This document shows positions 34,882 through 44,900 of a stretch of DNA of 64,000 bases, piece after piece. Source of the stretch: Blastomussa wellsi. Its lineage: Eukaryota > Cnidaria > Anthozoa > Scleractinia > Plerogyridae. Under the pieces are notes generated by a model that was not told the origin of the DNA, did not search any database, and saw only the letters and a program-made list of their open reading frames with translations. The stretch covers positions 1,022,138 through 1,086,137 of the forward strand of contig OX393573.1 in the NCBI GenBank assembly GCA_947652115.1, given 5' to 3'. A program made the translations under genes and the position numbers. Position 1 is the stretch's first letter. Each line of letters starts with the position of its first letter.

Positions 34882-36621
34882 GATACCGGTGCGATGCTTT
34901 ACCAACTTTTTCGCGGAGGTTATGGGTTGGAATCCCATTGAGGCCTGAAATTTTTCAGGCTTCTTTATTCCAATTGGTCGCAGTTCAAATATGACGATGA
35001 ATTTCAGTTCCAAAGGGAAAGACACAATTTTAGCTTTGTAGCATAAAATTGGTGCACGTTCTTGACAAAACCTTAAATTTGGTCATTTAACGTTGTTTAA
35101 ATTTTTCAGAAAGTGTATAAGAAATGCGCCAAGACGGATATAAAATTGCAGGTGCAAATGCAAAGACATTTTATTATTCAGTTAAACATTTTGTTTAATG
35201 ACCTTTTCGTTTCGTTTCCACTTATTGTTGTTCAAGTGGTATTTGAAACTTACTGAAGTCCTCGCACTTTTTTCCTGTTCACGCAGCTGTCAAGAGAAGA
35301 ACAGGCATCCTTAGAAGGTAAGAATATCAGATCGCGTTCTTTATCACAAGTGGTATGAAAATACCTTCAGTGGAATGATAAACCGAAATTGAAAAAGGAT
35401 AATTAAGATTTGGCAAGATTAAGGTAAAACAAGGTACATTGATGATAGCGGAAGTGAATTGCTTTTGTTTTGCATTACTACGCTCAGTCATTGGTTTAAA
35501 AATCTCGCGCCAATTTTTCAACCAATCGGAATTAAACCAAAACCAATCGTGACTCGCGCGTGCACGTTTTCCCGCGCTTTGTGACAGCTGTGTATAATTA
35601 CGTTGATTGTCTCCGTTCTTTGTGATTGGCCAAAGTAATTACTTTGCATGGTTTGGTTTTATGACACTCAATCGAAACTTGCCCTATTTACATTAAACAA
35701 CTTTTACTTTACTTTCTTTAAGCCAACTTGAGACGGACTCAACTTCGCAACGAGCTGAATGAAGTTGAAGGACATCACGACTCGACTAACTCGGAAAACG
35801 TCGCTCTCAAAAGAGACAAACTTCTTCTGACGGACGAGGTGGCAAACTTAAACGCCAAGGTAGGGTGCACTGATTTCCCTGTCACTTCTGCACCATCGCA
35901 AAAACAAACGAAGAGGTTTCGGATTTGTATATATTACACCAGCACTCATGTGGACTCAGCCGGAAAGTCAGCCTCGGGTCTGTCACGTTTACCCGCGGAT
36001 CTCTCACCTTCACCCGCGGGTCAGTTACTTTCACATTCGGATCTGTTACCTTCGCCCTCGGGTCGGTACATTTACTCTCACTTTATTCGGGGTCTGTTAC
36101 AGTGCGGACACTCAAACCGTGAACACTTGACGTTTATTTTTACATTTTTTGTTATGATTATCCAATGAGAGCTCTTGGCATATGACCAAAGGATTAGTGT
36201 TTTCAGCACCTAAGAAAGCTAATTCTTTTGTTTATATGAATGGCTAACATTGGATAATGGTTAAAAAATGTAAAAATAAATGTCAAGTGTTCACGGTTCT
36301 GGTCTCCTCGCTGTAACCTATCCCTCAGTTTCCTTCATCTGCGGATCTGTTACGTTTCAGGGGCAATAAAAGCGAGACCTAATTGAAACATTATTTCTTT
36401 TTCTGACCCCACAGCTGGATGAACGAGACGAGGAAATAGACCGGCTGAAGTTGAGACTCGAAGATTCCGAGTCTCGCTGCTCGCATCTGGAATCCAAAGT
36501 GCGAATGCAGAGAAGCTTGGAGTCCATAAAATGGGAAGAGTTCGAAAAGTTGGCTACAACAATGAGAGAGTTTTCTAGATCCATGAGCCCTTCTAAGAGT
36601 GGAAGCTTGGTTGATTACTAG
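29030..36621 (+). CDS. Unrecognised coiled-coil protein, 508 aa
   Basis: Fourteen coding exons: 29030-29066, 29151-29256, 30081-30191, 31828-31853, 31980-32147, 32370-32554, 32840-32995, 33764-33841, 33942-34025, 34618-34776, 35110-35151, 35287-35317, 35723-35859, 36415-36621; 1527 nt. The ATG has a strong context (GCCATGG). Residues 1-55 are Ser/Arg-rich and low complexity. From ENEYIRNLQQQIYFLELEAN on, almost the whole protein is charged heptad-rich coiled coil rich in E, K, R, Q and L. The tail is EFSRSMSPSKSGSLVDY. No signal peptide or membrane segment. The pattern fits a centrosomal, ciliary or cytoskeletal scaffold, but I cannot name the family. Intron 3 is U12-type and encloses a 26-nt microexon at its 3' side; intron 8 has a GC donor. 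Confidence 0.88.
30258..30491. mobile_element. MITE inside the U12 intron
   Basis: Left arm GTTACAGTCTTTCCCGTAAA continuing ACCGTGAA, matched in inverse on the right by GGTTTTACGGGAAAGACTGT ending near 30491. Inner segments CATTCCA and GGAATG also pair. About 234 bp, non-coding. Confidence 0.75.
30675..30890 (-). repeat. tRNA-derived SINE, minus strand
   Basis: On the minus strand it starts GGAGGCACAATGGCCTTGTG, continues TTAGTGCGCTTGCC (A-box-like) and GGTTCGAACCC-like CTGAGTTCGAACCCTGGC (B box), then shares the CACCCAGGTGTACAAATGG body of the other copies. Confidence 0.7.
31188..31490 (+). repeat. tRNA-derived SINE with (ATT)n tail
   Basis: Begins GGGATGGCGCAGTGGTGTGG (A box) and has GGGTTCGATTCCC (B box) about 45 nt later. 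The body (TCTCGTCCTTGCTCCGAGGG, CTCCGGTTTTCCTCCCTCC) ends with GCGCAATATAAATTTGCAAT and an ATT microsatellite. About 300 bp. A second SINE family distinct from the one at 30675. Confidence 0.82.
32625..32772 (-). mobile_element. Penelope-like terminal repeat fragment, minus strand
   Basis: Inverse of the 23880 unit: from AGAGGGGGTAAGTTTC through TCGTCGGTGGGAAG-like and GGCCACCGTAAAGAGATTCA to GACGTTTCGAGCGTTAGCCC. Lies in intron 6 of the coiled-coil gene, between its donor and the next exon. Confidence 0.75.
34316..34472. mobile_element. MITE with TA-flanked inverted repeats
   Basis: TAGACCAATTTCGATATTTT on the left pairs with AAAATATCGAAATTGGTCTA on the right; inner AACAATAGAC/GTCTATTGTT and AGGCTCCGGGG/CCCCGGAGCCT also pair. 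Nearly the whole 157 bp can form one hairpin. A TA target would fit mariner-type movement (inference). Confidence 0.8.
34823..34971. repeat. Head-to-head pair of tRNA-like repeat units forming a hairpin
   Basis: Left half is the inverse of a tRNA-like unit with B box GGTTCGAATCC and anticodon-arm-like GCATCGCACCGG; the right half repeats the end of the unit in the other orientation. The outer GGGATAAAGAAGCCTGAAAA and its inverse close the hairpin. Both halves contain the GCCTGAA...TTCAGGC mini-palindrome. Not a functional tRNA. Confidence 0.65.
35975..36085 (+). repeat. Diverged minisatellite in intron 13
   Basis: About four to five units of roughly 22-24 bp built on CGGGTCTGTTACCTTCACCC; related units reappear at about 36305-36362 beyond the inserted MITE, so the element at 36115-36299 split an older array. 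Confidence 0.6.
36115..36299. mobile_element. MITE inserted in the minisatellite
   Basis: AACCGTGAACACTTGACGTT on the left matches the inverse AATGTCAAGTGTTCACGGTT on the right; arms of about 52 bp continue through TATTTTTACATTTTTT and ATCCAATG. Loop of about 75 bp. Confidence 0.8.
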
Positions 36622-38178
36622 GCGCTATCATTCGCCCTAAACCAAGAGCAATGGGCCTTCTGCAACAAACGATTATTTGATATGCAAAACGATGCGACAG
36701 CTTCTAAGAAAAACCGATTTTAACAAGCCAAGCGTGATTTTTCTTTGTTTTGAATGCCCCTGCTTGTCATTTTTGGCCGGAAAAGCCTGAAAGTGCCACA
36801 TGGAAGCACTGCTGAATGGAGAACTCGATTAATACCTAAATGGTACGACGATCAATCGATTACTTTAACAGGAGTCTCTCCCTTCCCTTCCCATATTCCC
36901 GTCCTCTGAATATCATACCTGCATACAACCTCGTTCCCAGGGTCTCTCATCTTCCCGCCCTCCCGGAGCTCCAGGCGGCGGGAAGATAGAGACCCTCGGG
37001 CTTTCCCTTCCGCTCACCTATTTGGTGCGAAATTTTGTTACGTTACAGCATGACACTTCCAGCGGCACGCCAACCCATTTTCAGGCTGTTTCCGGAACCT
37101 CCCGCTCACCCGAGATAAGGAAAAAAACAAGCGACGGAAACCGCGCACGAAAAGCCTCTGGGGGTACAAGGGCTTTAGAATGTACCCTAGTTGATTTATT
37201 GCCATATTCTCAATACCTGTCTGCTTGAAAACGTATTGTAACAAATAGGTGAATTTAGATGTTGGTCAGTTTCAGGGTTAATGAGATTGTGTGGATGATC
37301 CTTTTAAAAACAAATGGAAATAAAATGTTAAGTTATTGCTACATTAGTGTTTTTCTGTTGTAAATGATAAAAAAATCTTATTTAAAGCCGATCACGGCAG
37401 CCAAGTCTCAAAGAGCATGTGCCCCTCTGGTCAAGGGACACAACCAATCTCCAACCTCGAGTCTTTGTTCCTTACTGTGCAGGCTTGACGAAATGAGAGA
37501 CTCAACGTTCCCTTACAAGATCGATTAGTAAAATACCATGTAGTTCGTTGGGTCAAGCTTTTGAAAGTTAGGCATGCGCAGTTGAACCGGAAGTCCAATA
37601 TTTTCGGACATCAAATCGGATCTTTCCAGACCCTGGGTACAAGGGTGGGGATGCAGGCTCTGGGAAAAGGATTGATTCTAGTCAAATTGATTCTAGTTTC
37701 TAGTCAGAACAATCTTCCTCTCCCACCCCACCCCCCTGGGTTTAGCCTTTCCTGAGTGAAGTTAACAAAAACAGACCACACAAGCACAACAATATTTTAT
37801 ACCGAAGCTGTTTATTGTGAATGGAACCCCCCTAAAATATAAGCGATATGGCAGCTAAGTATACGAGTCAGAGGCACACTACACCAGCCAGATTTCAATC
37901 TACTCAGAATAAAACTCTACTGATCTGATTCTTAGCATTGCCACCATGTACCAAAAGACTGTTGTCGATTGTTTACTGGTGTATATTGCTAGTTAATACT
38001 GGTGATGTATTTTACCAATGCCAAGATTATACAAATATTAAACCACGGTTTGAATGATCGAAATCCTTCAAACAGCAGTTCATTTCAGGTTCCTTCACCC
38101 AACTTGCAACGAGTAATATAAAGTCAAAGTTCAATCGTTTTTTCCACTGGATGGCGAGCTGTAGCTTGCAGCTCTCAC
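36622..38178. other. Tail-to-tail intergenic region, coiled-coil gene / YTHDF
   Basis: An AATAAA at 37319-37324 is a plausible poly(A) signal for the coiled-coil gene, and TTTATT at 37811-37816 (AATAAA on the minus strand) for YTHDF. A short hairpin CAGGGTCTCTCATCTTCCCG / CGGGAAGATAGAGACCCT lies at about 36936-36996. No gene is supported. Confidence 0.6.
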
Positions 38179-41100
38179 TTATGGTGCCTTTACGCCAACC
38201 ACTTTCTTGCCTCCCTATGAAAAATGAAAATAATAAATGTCTTTAAATGATGCTTGCTCTGGCTACATGTACTGATAGGACGAAAGTTTAATGTGGCTAA
38301 ATGGAATTTAGGCTAAACTGCAAGTTAAAATTAAGCCAATGCTGGTAAGCAGCAACCTTGGGACTTTGCCCATGTGGGGCTCAAGTTTTTCCTTCCAGTT
38401 GTGCAAGGTTGTGCAGTTGTTTCGAGCCTTCAAACTTGTTTATTACGCTGTATACAGTGGGGACTTTCTTAACTACAAATTCTTTGCTAACAGAGATTTC
38501 TAACTGTCACATTTTGGAAACTTGACCTCCTACGGACAAGATTTTTATGCAGGTTTGTTCCATTGATGAGCCCATAAAATTGACAAGTCACATGACCAGA
38601 ATATAAAACACTCTAAACTGAAAAGGTATGTAGATTTCAAAATTTCAGTGCCAACAGATAAGCAATGTCGGCATGCTCTTTCCTGTATATGTTTTTGTGA
38701 AATATGCATAATCTGATGAGTTATGGAGGTGAGTGCACCCCAGTGGTCAGGCACTAAACATGAAATACCAAGGTCCTGGGTACAAATCCTCCACCCACAC
38801 CAAAATGGATTTGTTTCCAGTGGTCCTGGATAGTCCAGTTTCGAGTTAACCAAGACTGTTGAATAAAACAACTAAAGACGCGTCTATACAGTGCTAGTCT
38901 CAACCTGAAGTAAAATATTCGCAAATACCAGTGAAAACGAGACAAATTAGCAACTTTGAACATTGTTTAATTTTTTGCTTCAGCGCTTTCCTGTTGGCAT
39001 TTGTGAAAATTTTTCTTCAGATTGAAGCTAACCCTGTATAGTTGAGTATTTAGCCTTTTGGTTCAGCAGACTTGGTTAACTCGAAACTGGACTATTCAAC
39101 TCCTTCACGCTTTATAAATTGCCAACTGGTCTGCCTCTTGCCAATTTCTATGTCCAATGAAATCCCAACTGGAGTTCTGACTGTAACATCACATCCAACC
39201 TCGCTGACCTTACACAGCAAGCAAATACTGCAAATCGAACAGAGACTTGTTAAAAATCCCAACTGGCAAGAGTTGGCTGTTTTCAAAGCGTGACTGTTTG
39301 AGAAGTCGAATTCAAGACGAAGAGAAATCCATTTAGTGCAAGGGAGGAGGATTTTACAGCCAGGACCTCCAGATTGCAAGTCCAGCAACCTGACCATTTG
39401 GCCACACTCTTTCCTCCACTATACTTGCATGTGTACAACACATGTCTGCTTTGTCGCTAACAAAGGAAAGGAAAATTACAACCACTTACCAGTTTTCCAG
39501 TTGCAATCAAGGAAAAGATGGAGAAAAGGTTGTTTGGGGTAAACATTGCTTACTGAATCTATTTGATGGCTCAAGACAAATCTCTATTCAAACTTTAGTG
39601 CTTTTCTACTTATTCATGTGGATAAATCTTAAGTTACCTTTTTGAATTCCTCATCCTGCCGTTTCTCATAATGGCCAAAGTCGTCAAAGATTGAGGTCTG
39701 ATGCTTGTAAGAATGAATGATCTTCAATACCTGTTTTCCCTTTTCGGGAGGCACTTCTTGAGTGTCGCGGGAATTGGTGACTGGTTTGTTGTCATTGTTC
39801 TCCAAACGAATGTGACGCAACGCATTATTAGGCACGTCCTTCACATAGAACCATTTCACTTCAAACTTGCCTTTCCACTTATCCTGAGACCAAATACCAG
39901 TCTCAATCTCCAAATCAACTTCAGACATCATCACTGCAATTCCACAGAAATGACCACTCCCGTTCACACTGAAAAGCAGATAAGTGGGAGCTTTTGTACC
40001 CTGTTGCTCCTTAAAAGCCTCATTCAAACGCCTGTTGCCATGCTCTGTGCTCGTCCACACGCTGTATTTGATTGAACGATGAATATCATCCTCACTGTAG
40101 CTTTTGATAATGAAAAAGCGGGCATTTTTCTGAACAAGATTGAATTCCTTTGGATTGTAACAGTTCTTTGCCTTCAATTTTTCAAGAATTGGAACTGATT
40201 CGGATGGAGTTACTGGCACATTTGAAGGTCCTGGATTCCCAGACACACTTCCTGCAGGATTTGATCGTGGCCTTGTACCGCGACCAATAGCAGGTTTGTT
40301 GGCTCCTGATTTCAGAGCATTCCCCCATGCTCCAGAATCAACTTTAGAAGATGTAACAGCTGGTTGTGATGTTAGAGGTGGCGGCAGTTTTGGTTTTGGT
40401 GGTGGCAGTTTTGGCTTTGGTTTAGCTGGTTGACTGGCAATCGCAGCCCAAGACTTTGGTTTACTCTCAGTCACAGTGACAGTTGATGCACTAGTCACCT
40501 GAGATAACTTGCTTTGATCGTTCAATCCTTCACTTCCTTTGTCATCCACTCCAAGGGCCAAACTCGAAAGAGCATTTTCCACATTTCCCGTAGAACCAAA
40601 TTCTTTTCCTTTCAAAGAGTCAATGTCGACTCCAATTGGATTTAAAGCTCCATGTTCTGAAGTTGGAGGTGGTGGTGGTTGGTAAAAACTGGGCAACATT
40701 GGCGGCCCTTGCGATTGCTCACCCCACGAAATATCAGTTGAAGTTCCAGGAAAATACAACGCTGGGGGTCCCTGGGAATTGTGACTCAAGCTGCTTAGAT
40801 AAGCGTTTGTGGAGACCGCAACACCAGCACTGTGATTAAACATCTGATCCGGCAAAAGCTGTTCGCCGTTTCCAACAGTGCTGAAACCCGAAGACGGAAA
40901 TAGCGTGTTTGGATTGAGCGAAGGCACTCCGGTTGACCAAGTGCCATCGCTAATTCCAGCCGCATTGAGATACGGGAAAGGCATTGGAGGCAGTCCTGTG
41001 TTCGATCCTGTGCTTGTGCTCGGATAAAAAGGTGGTAGGTATGTGTCCGTTAATTGATTCGGCAAACTCGTGTTCACTTGTTGAGAGTTCAACTGCTTGT

Positions 41101-41642
41101 CGTTGCCCTGAACGCGAATTTGTAGTAATCGACGAAAAGCGATCCGCCGTGAGAGAGGCCATGATGTTGTCGCGAAATAGGAGAAAGAAAACATAGCAAA
41201 CAGTTAGGAATTTTTTTCGTAGTAGAAAAATCAGATGAAAATCGCGACGAAAACACAGAGGATCGAACAGAAACGAATTTAGAAAGCAAATATTCGACAT
41301 TGCTCACCTGTTTCGTTCCGGGATGAAGGTATCGATCGATGTCTTCACCAGCCACATTTTGTAACTCGCCATTTTTATTCACATACCCTGTGAATACATT
41401 TTAAAAGGCATTAAAAAGTGATTGCTTGATAAATCGGCTGTTTTCCCACTGAAAGGATGTCGTAACAAGTCGATAACGTACCTTTACCACCGTGATCCTT
41501 GGGTCGCTTTGCACACACGAGGATAAGTGAGGAATGCAGAGGAAATTAGAACGAAATTAGTCGCCGTTGATTTCGCCCGCGTTTAATCGGCGGAAAAGGA
41601 ACAAGATAAATAAAAACTTACCTGTTCGATAGTCGCTGACAT
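38179..41642 (-). CDS. YTHDF: YTH-domain m6A RNA reader, YTHDF family
   Basis: Cytoplasmic reader of N6-methyladenosine in mRNA. Five coding exons: 41622-41642, 41482-41506, 41308-41387, 39638-41107, 38179-38214; 1632 nt, 543 aa. The N-terminus [16 protein letters not shown] resembles vertebrate YTHDF1-3. Residues 43-350 are a low-complexity Pro/Gly/Ser/Asn/Gln region with [13 protein letters not shown] and [10 protein letters not shown] stretches, as in the phase-separating half of the family. The YTH domain spans about 371-520 with [30 protein letters not shown] and [12 protein letters not shown]; cage tryptophans W393, W448 and W453 have the spacing of human YTHDF2 allowing one residue. 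An in-frame TAG precedes the ATG. Exons 1 and 2 are very small (21 and 25 nt). One family member, so it cannot be assigned to YTHDF1, 2 or 3. Confidence 0.96.
38700..38870 (+). repeat. SINE-like repeat in YTHDF intron 4
   Basis: Carries GTGGTCAGGCACTAAACATG and CCTGGGTACAAATCCTCC, a weak A/B box pair, followed by GTCCAGTTTCGAGTTAACC, whose inverse TTAACTCGAAACTGGACTAT lies at 39077. A related minus-strand tRNA-like unit is at 39340-39420. Confidence 0.5.
39050..39420 (-). repeat. tRNA-derived SINE, minus strand, in YTHDF intron 4
   Basis: Minus strand reads GGAGGAAAGAGTGTGGCCAA, then ATGGTCAGGTTGCTGGACTT and AGGTCCTGGCTGTAAAATCC. Together with 38700 it forms an inverted pair around the intron. 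Confidence 0.5.
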
Positions 41643-41934
41643 GCCCCACAGGAATATGTTGGTCTACGACACTAAAAACTCCACAAATGACGGCTTCTTC
41701 GTTCAACGTCGTTTAGATTATGAAGAGATAGAGAACAAAAGAAAATGGCCGCTCCTTCTGCGGTTCGTCTGCGCGTGCTTTGCGTGACTTCACCAAATTA
41801 CGCAACTTGTCAATCAAAAGTCCCAAATATGGCATTACCCGTTGCTCCTTTCGGGGAAGAAACAAAACAAAATGGAGGATAGTGGAACGATGGAAGCTGA
41901 GAATTGAGGAATTCTTGGGCCAATCTGAAGCGCG
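41643..41934. promoter_or_regulatory. Bidirectional promoter interval, YTHDF / VPS11
   Basis: 292 bp separate the two divergent start codons. A CCAAT box lies at 41920-41924. No clear TATA box. Both 5' UTRs must fall here unless upstream non-coding exons exist. Confidence 0.65.
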
Positions 41935-44900
41935 ATGGCGCTGTTGCAGGTTTGTTTTGCGAATGATCATTCCAATAGGTTGTAAGCTACAACAAGAAGC
42001 TAATAATGTTTCACTTTTAGTGGCGGAGGTTCAATTTTTTCGACAAGGAAGTTCTCAAGGACCCTGGGACTTCTCAACCGTTTACGGGCCTAAAGGTAAG
42101 TAATTAGCGATATTGACAGCTTAACTTATGTGAGCGCCCTAATATTTAGGCCGAAGTTGCCTTTATTATATGTTTTGATGATTTATTACCTGAATCATGG
42201 GTAATATTTTTCAATTGACCTTTCTGAACACTTTACACCCCTCCCCCTCCCTCTGGGGACATTTTTCAAATAAGCTGGCTTGCTTGGCTCGTTTGCTCAC
42301 TGCTGAGCCAAAAGGACCAGACAACCAGCATTTCTTTACATCCACTGCCAAGCCAGCAAGCCACCAAATCTACTGAACCAGACGAGTGAAGAGTGTTTTC
42401 TAGGGAATTTCTTACATTTTTGTTTGAAAATGCTATTTTTGTTTGATCAGGGCATTAATACTACAGCATGTACAAGTGGAAGGGGTCAGTTGGTCATTGG
42501 AGGCAAGTTAAAATATCTTTTTGTCTCTTTTTTTAAATGATAGCATTTTTCAGGCTAGAGCCTTCAAGATTTGGGATAGCGATATGAAATTACAGCATGC
42601 CCCAAAGGGCAAGCCAAGTTTTTCAATGTCGCCTCACCCTGCAGGGTCCATTGTGCTATCCATTTGGCTGTCATGGCTACAGTATTAATGATAACTATTT
42701 GATAACCTCTCACAGATTCAGCTGGATTTGTTCACTTCCTGGGTCGTGATTTGACGATCACATCCTTTCAGGCATATGAAATGCGTGTGTCTCATTTCTA
42801 TCAACTGAAACAGCAAAATATCTTGTTTACAGTTGGGGTAGGTACATAATTTCTTGTCAATATCTAGCTTGCTGCTTTTTACTTGCAGGGATTCACTAGG
42901 TCTCACAGGGTATACACACCTGAAAGGTTTTGGAAATCATGCCAGTATACCAAATTGCTTGCACATCTTTGAGCAACTTTTTTCCTGTTGATTGTACAGT
43001 AATTTTTTTCTCTGCCAGTGGAAGCTCCATAGTTTAAAACTATTCAAACAAGTTTCAAAATGTTTTGAGAAGTAGGTGTCAGTAGCTGGAAGAGTGGGCG
43101 GCTGTTTTAAATGAGCTTGCCTGTCGTGAGCTGACTTTTATGACCAGAGCAACCAGTGACAAATAGTCAAGTAACAGACAGAACTCTGGCAGTTGCCGGC
43201 GTGTTTTGAAAACCCAGTTGAAACTTGATTAAAGGATTTGAAATCCAACTGTAGAAAAATATGCTTTGTTCAAAAAAAGTAATGTTAATTTCAGTTTGAA
43301 CTTGTCAAGCCTGAAGTGGAAGGGTTTACATTCAAGAAAACATAAAACACAATTATTTTGACTTGATGTGGTAACCTTTGTTATTTTTTCCAGGAAGATG
43401 AAGTTGATGGTATTGATCCTATCATCAGAGTATGGAATCTGGACAAGGTATTAATATATAATTTGTTTTTTCTATTGTTACCTATTATTTCCAGTAATTT
43501 CTCTGATATATTTGTCTAATAACAAATTACTTTTAAACTGAACACAAATTGAAGGTTTGAGCAAACATGTTCCTAAACTGAGTGATAGCTTGTGTTTTAT
43601 GTAAATCAAATCATGAACTACATTAATTTTGTATACCCCTGAGTGGGTGACGAGCGACACTGTTAGATTAAAGTGTCTTGTTCAAGAACACAATGCAGTG
43701 GCCTGGTTGAACTCATACCACTCAATCCAGAGTCCCGCTTACTAATCATTATGTCACCACGCCTCCCACAGGCTGGCAAACATTAGAAAACAAAACTGGT
43801 AGACCCCTAATGTTTGGTTATAGTGGAAAGCTAGTTGAAACATTAAAACATTCTACTTTCATCAATTTTATAATTAATCTCTTAATTATATGATTATAAT
43901 GATATTTTCTTTAGGGCCTTATTAAATTTCAGCCTGGTTAGCCAAATTATCTGTAGTTAAAAAGATGATGAGATGAGAAGGGTTTTAAGCCTGGGCTGAA
44001 AATGAAATTTTATATTTCAGCCCAGGTTGAAATTTGCCATGTAATCGGACCCAAAGCGTATTATACAATAAAAGGTGCGTTATTTTCCTTTAGATTGACA
44101 AATATGGAAATCCGGTCTGCTGTTGCATGCAGCGACTTATTCCAGGAAACAAACCAGTACCGGTATGTCGGACTTTACAAGTTTTTACGTTATCAAGCCT
44201 CGTCATCAACCTACATATATCAGGGGTTTCAATAAAATTTGAAGTAGGCAACTGGTTTGGGGAGAGTAACCGACTCTTAGAGAAATAAGTATTTAGTAGC
44301 CAATTAACTTTTCTACAGCTACTAATAAAACTAAACCATCATCAACAACATGTAGTCCTGAATGTATAAGACATTGGAAAGGAAGTGATTACTGTTCAGT
44401 AAACGATCTATAAGCCCCCTCCGATCCCCTACTAGATGGTAAATCATGATGCTTCTCTTTTCACAACTGCACATTTGCTGTCATGCTCACATGTTAACAG
44501 CCGAGCCTGTCAATACTTGTGGAGTTTGTCATTGCTAAGTAATCAAGATAAATTATCATTCAGCTGATACAGCTGAACACCCTACATTGATCTCGCCGCA
44601 CTGCCTAACCTTTGGTTATTGACAGGTGTCATGTCTGGCATTGATGGAGAATCTGACACAGATGGCTGTTGGTTTTGCTGACGGAAGTGTTCTTGTTTAC
44701 AAAGGAGATATCACACGAGACAGGTCAGAAGGAATCCATCACTATCTGTACTCAGGATAACTTTGAATTCAGTTTCTTCCAAAGTGGCCAATCCGTTCAA
44801 ATGAATTATGTGGTTCACTACATGTGCACAGGGCTTTTCAATACAATTGTCATTAGCTTGAATGTAGACTGTTCGGTCCAGAGCACCTACTTGAAACTCG

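Noticed and set aside
34855..34915. A tRNA gene on the minus strand
   Set aside because: Truncated 5' acceptor arm and embedded in an inverted repeat pair.
35728..36168. Coiled-coil exon 13 extended as a 146-codon ORF
   Set aside because: The in-frame coil ends at the GTAGGG donor; the remainder translates the minisatellite and MITE.
39701..40075. 124-codon ORF on the plus strand
   Set aside because: Antisense shadow of the YTH domain exon.
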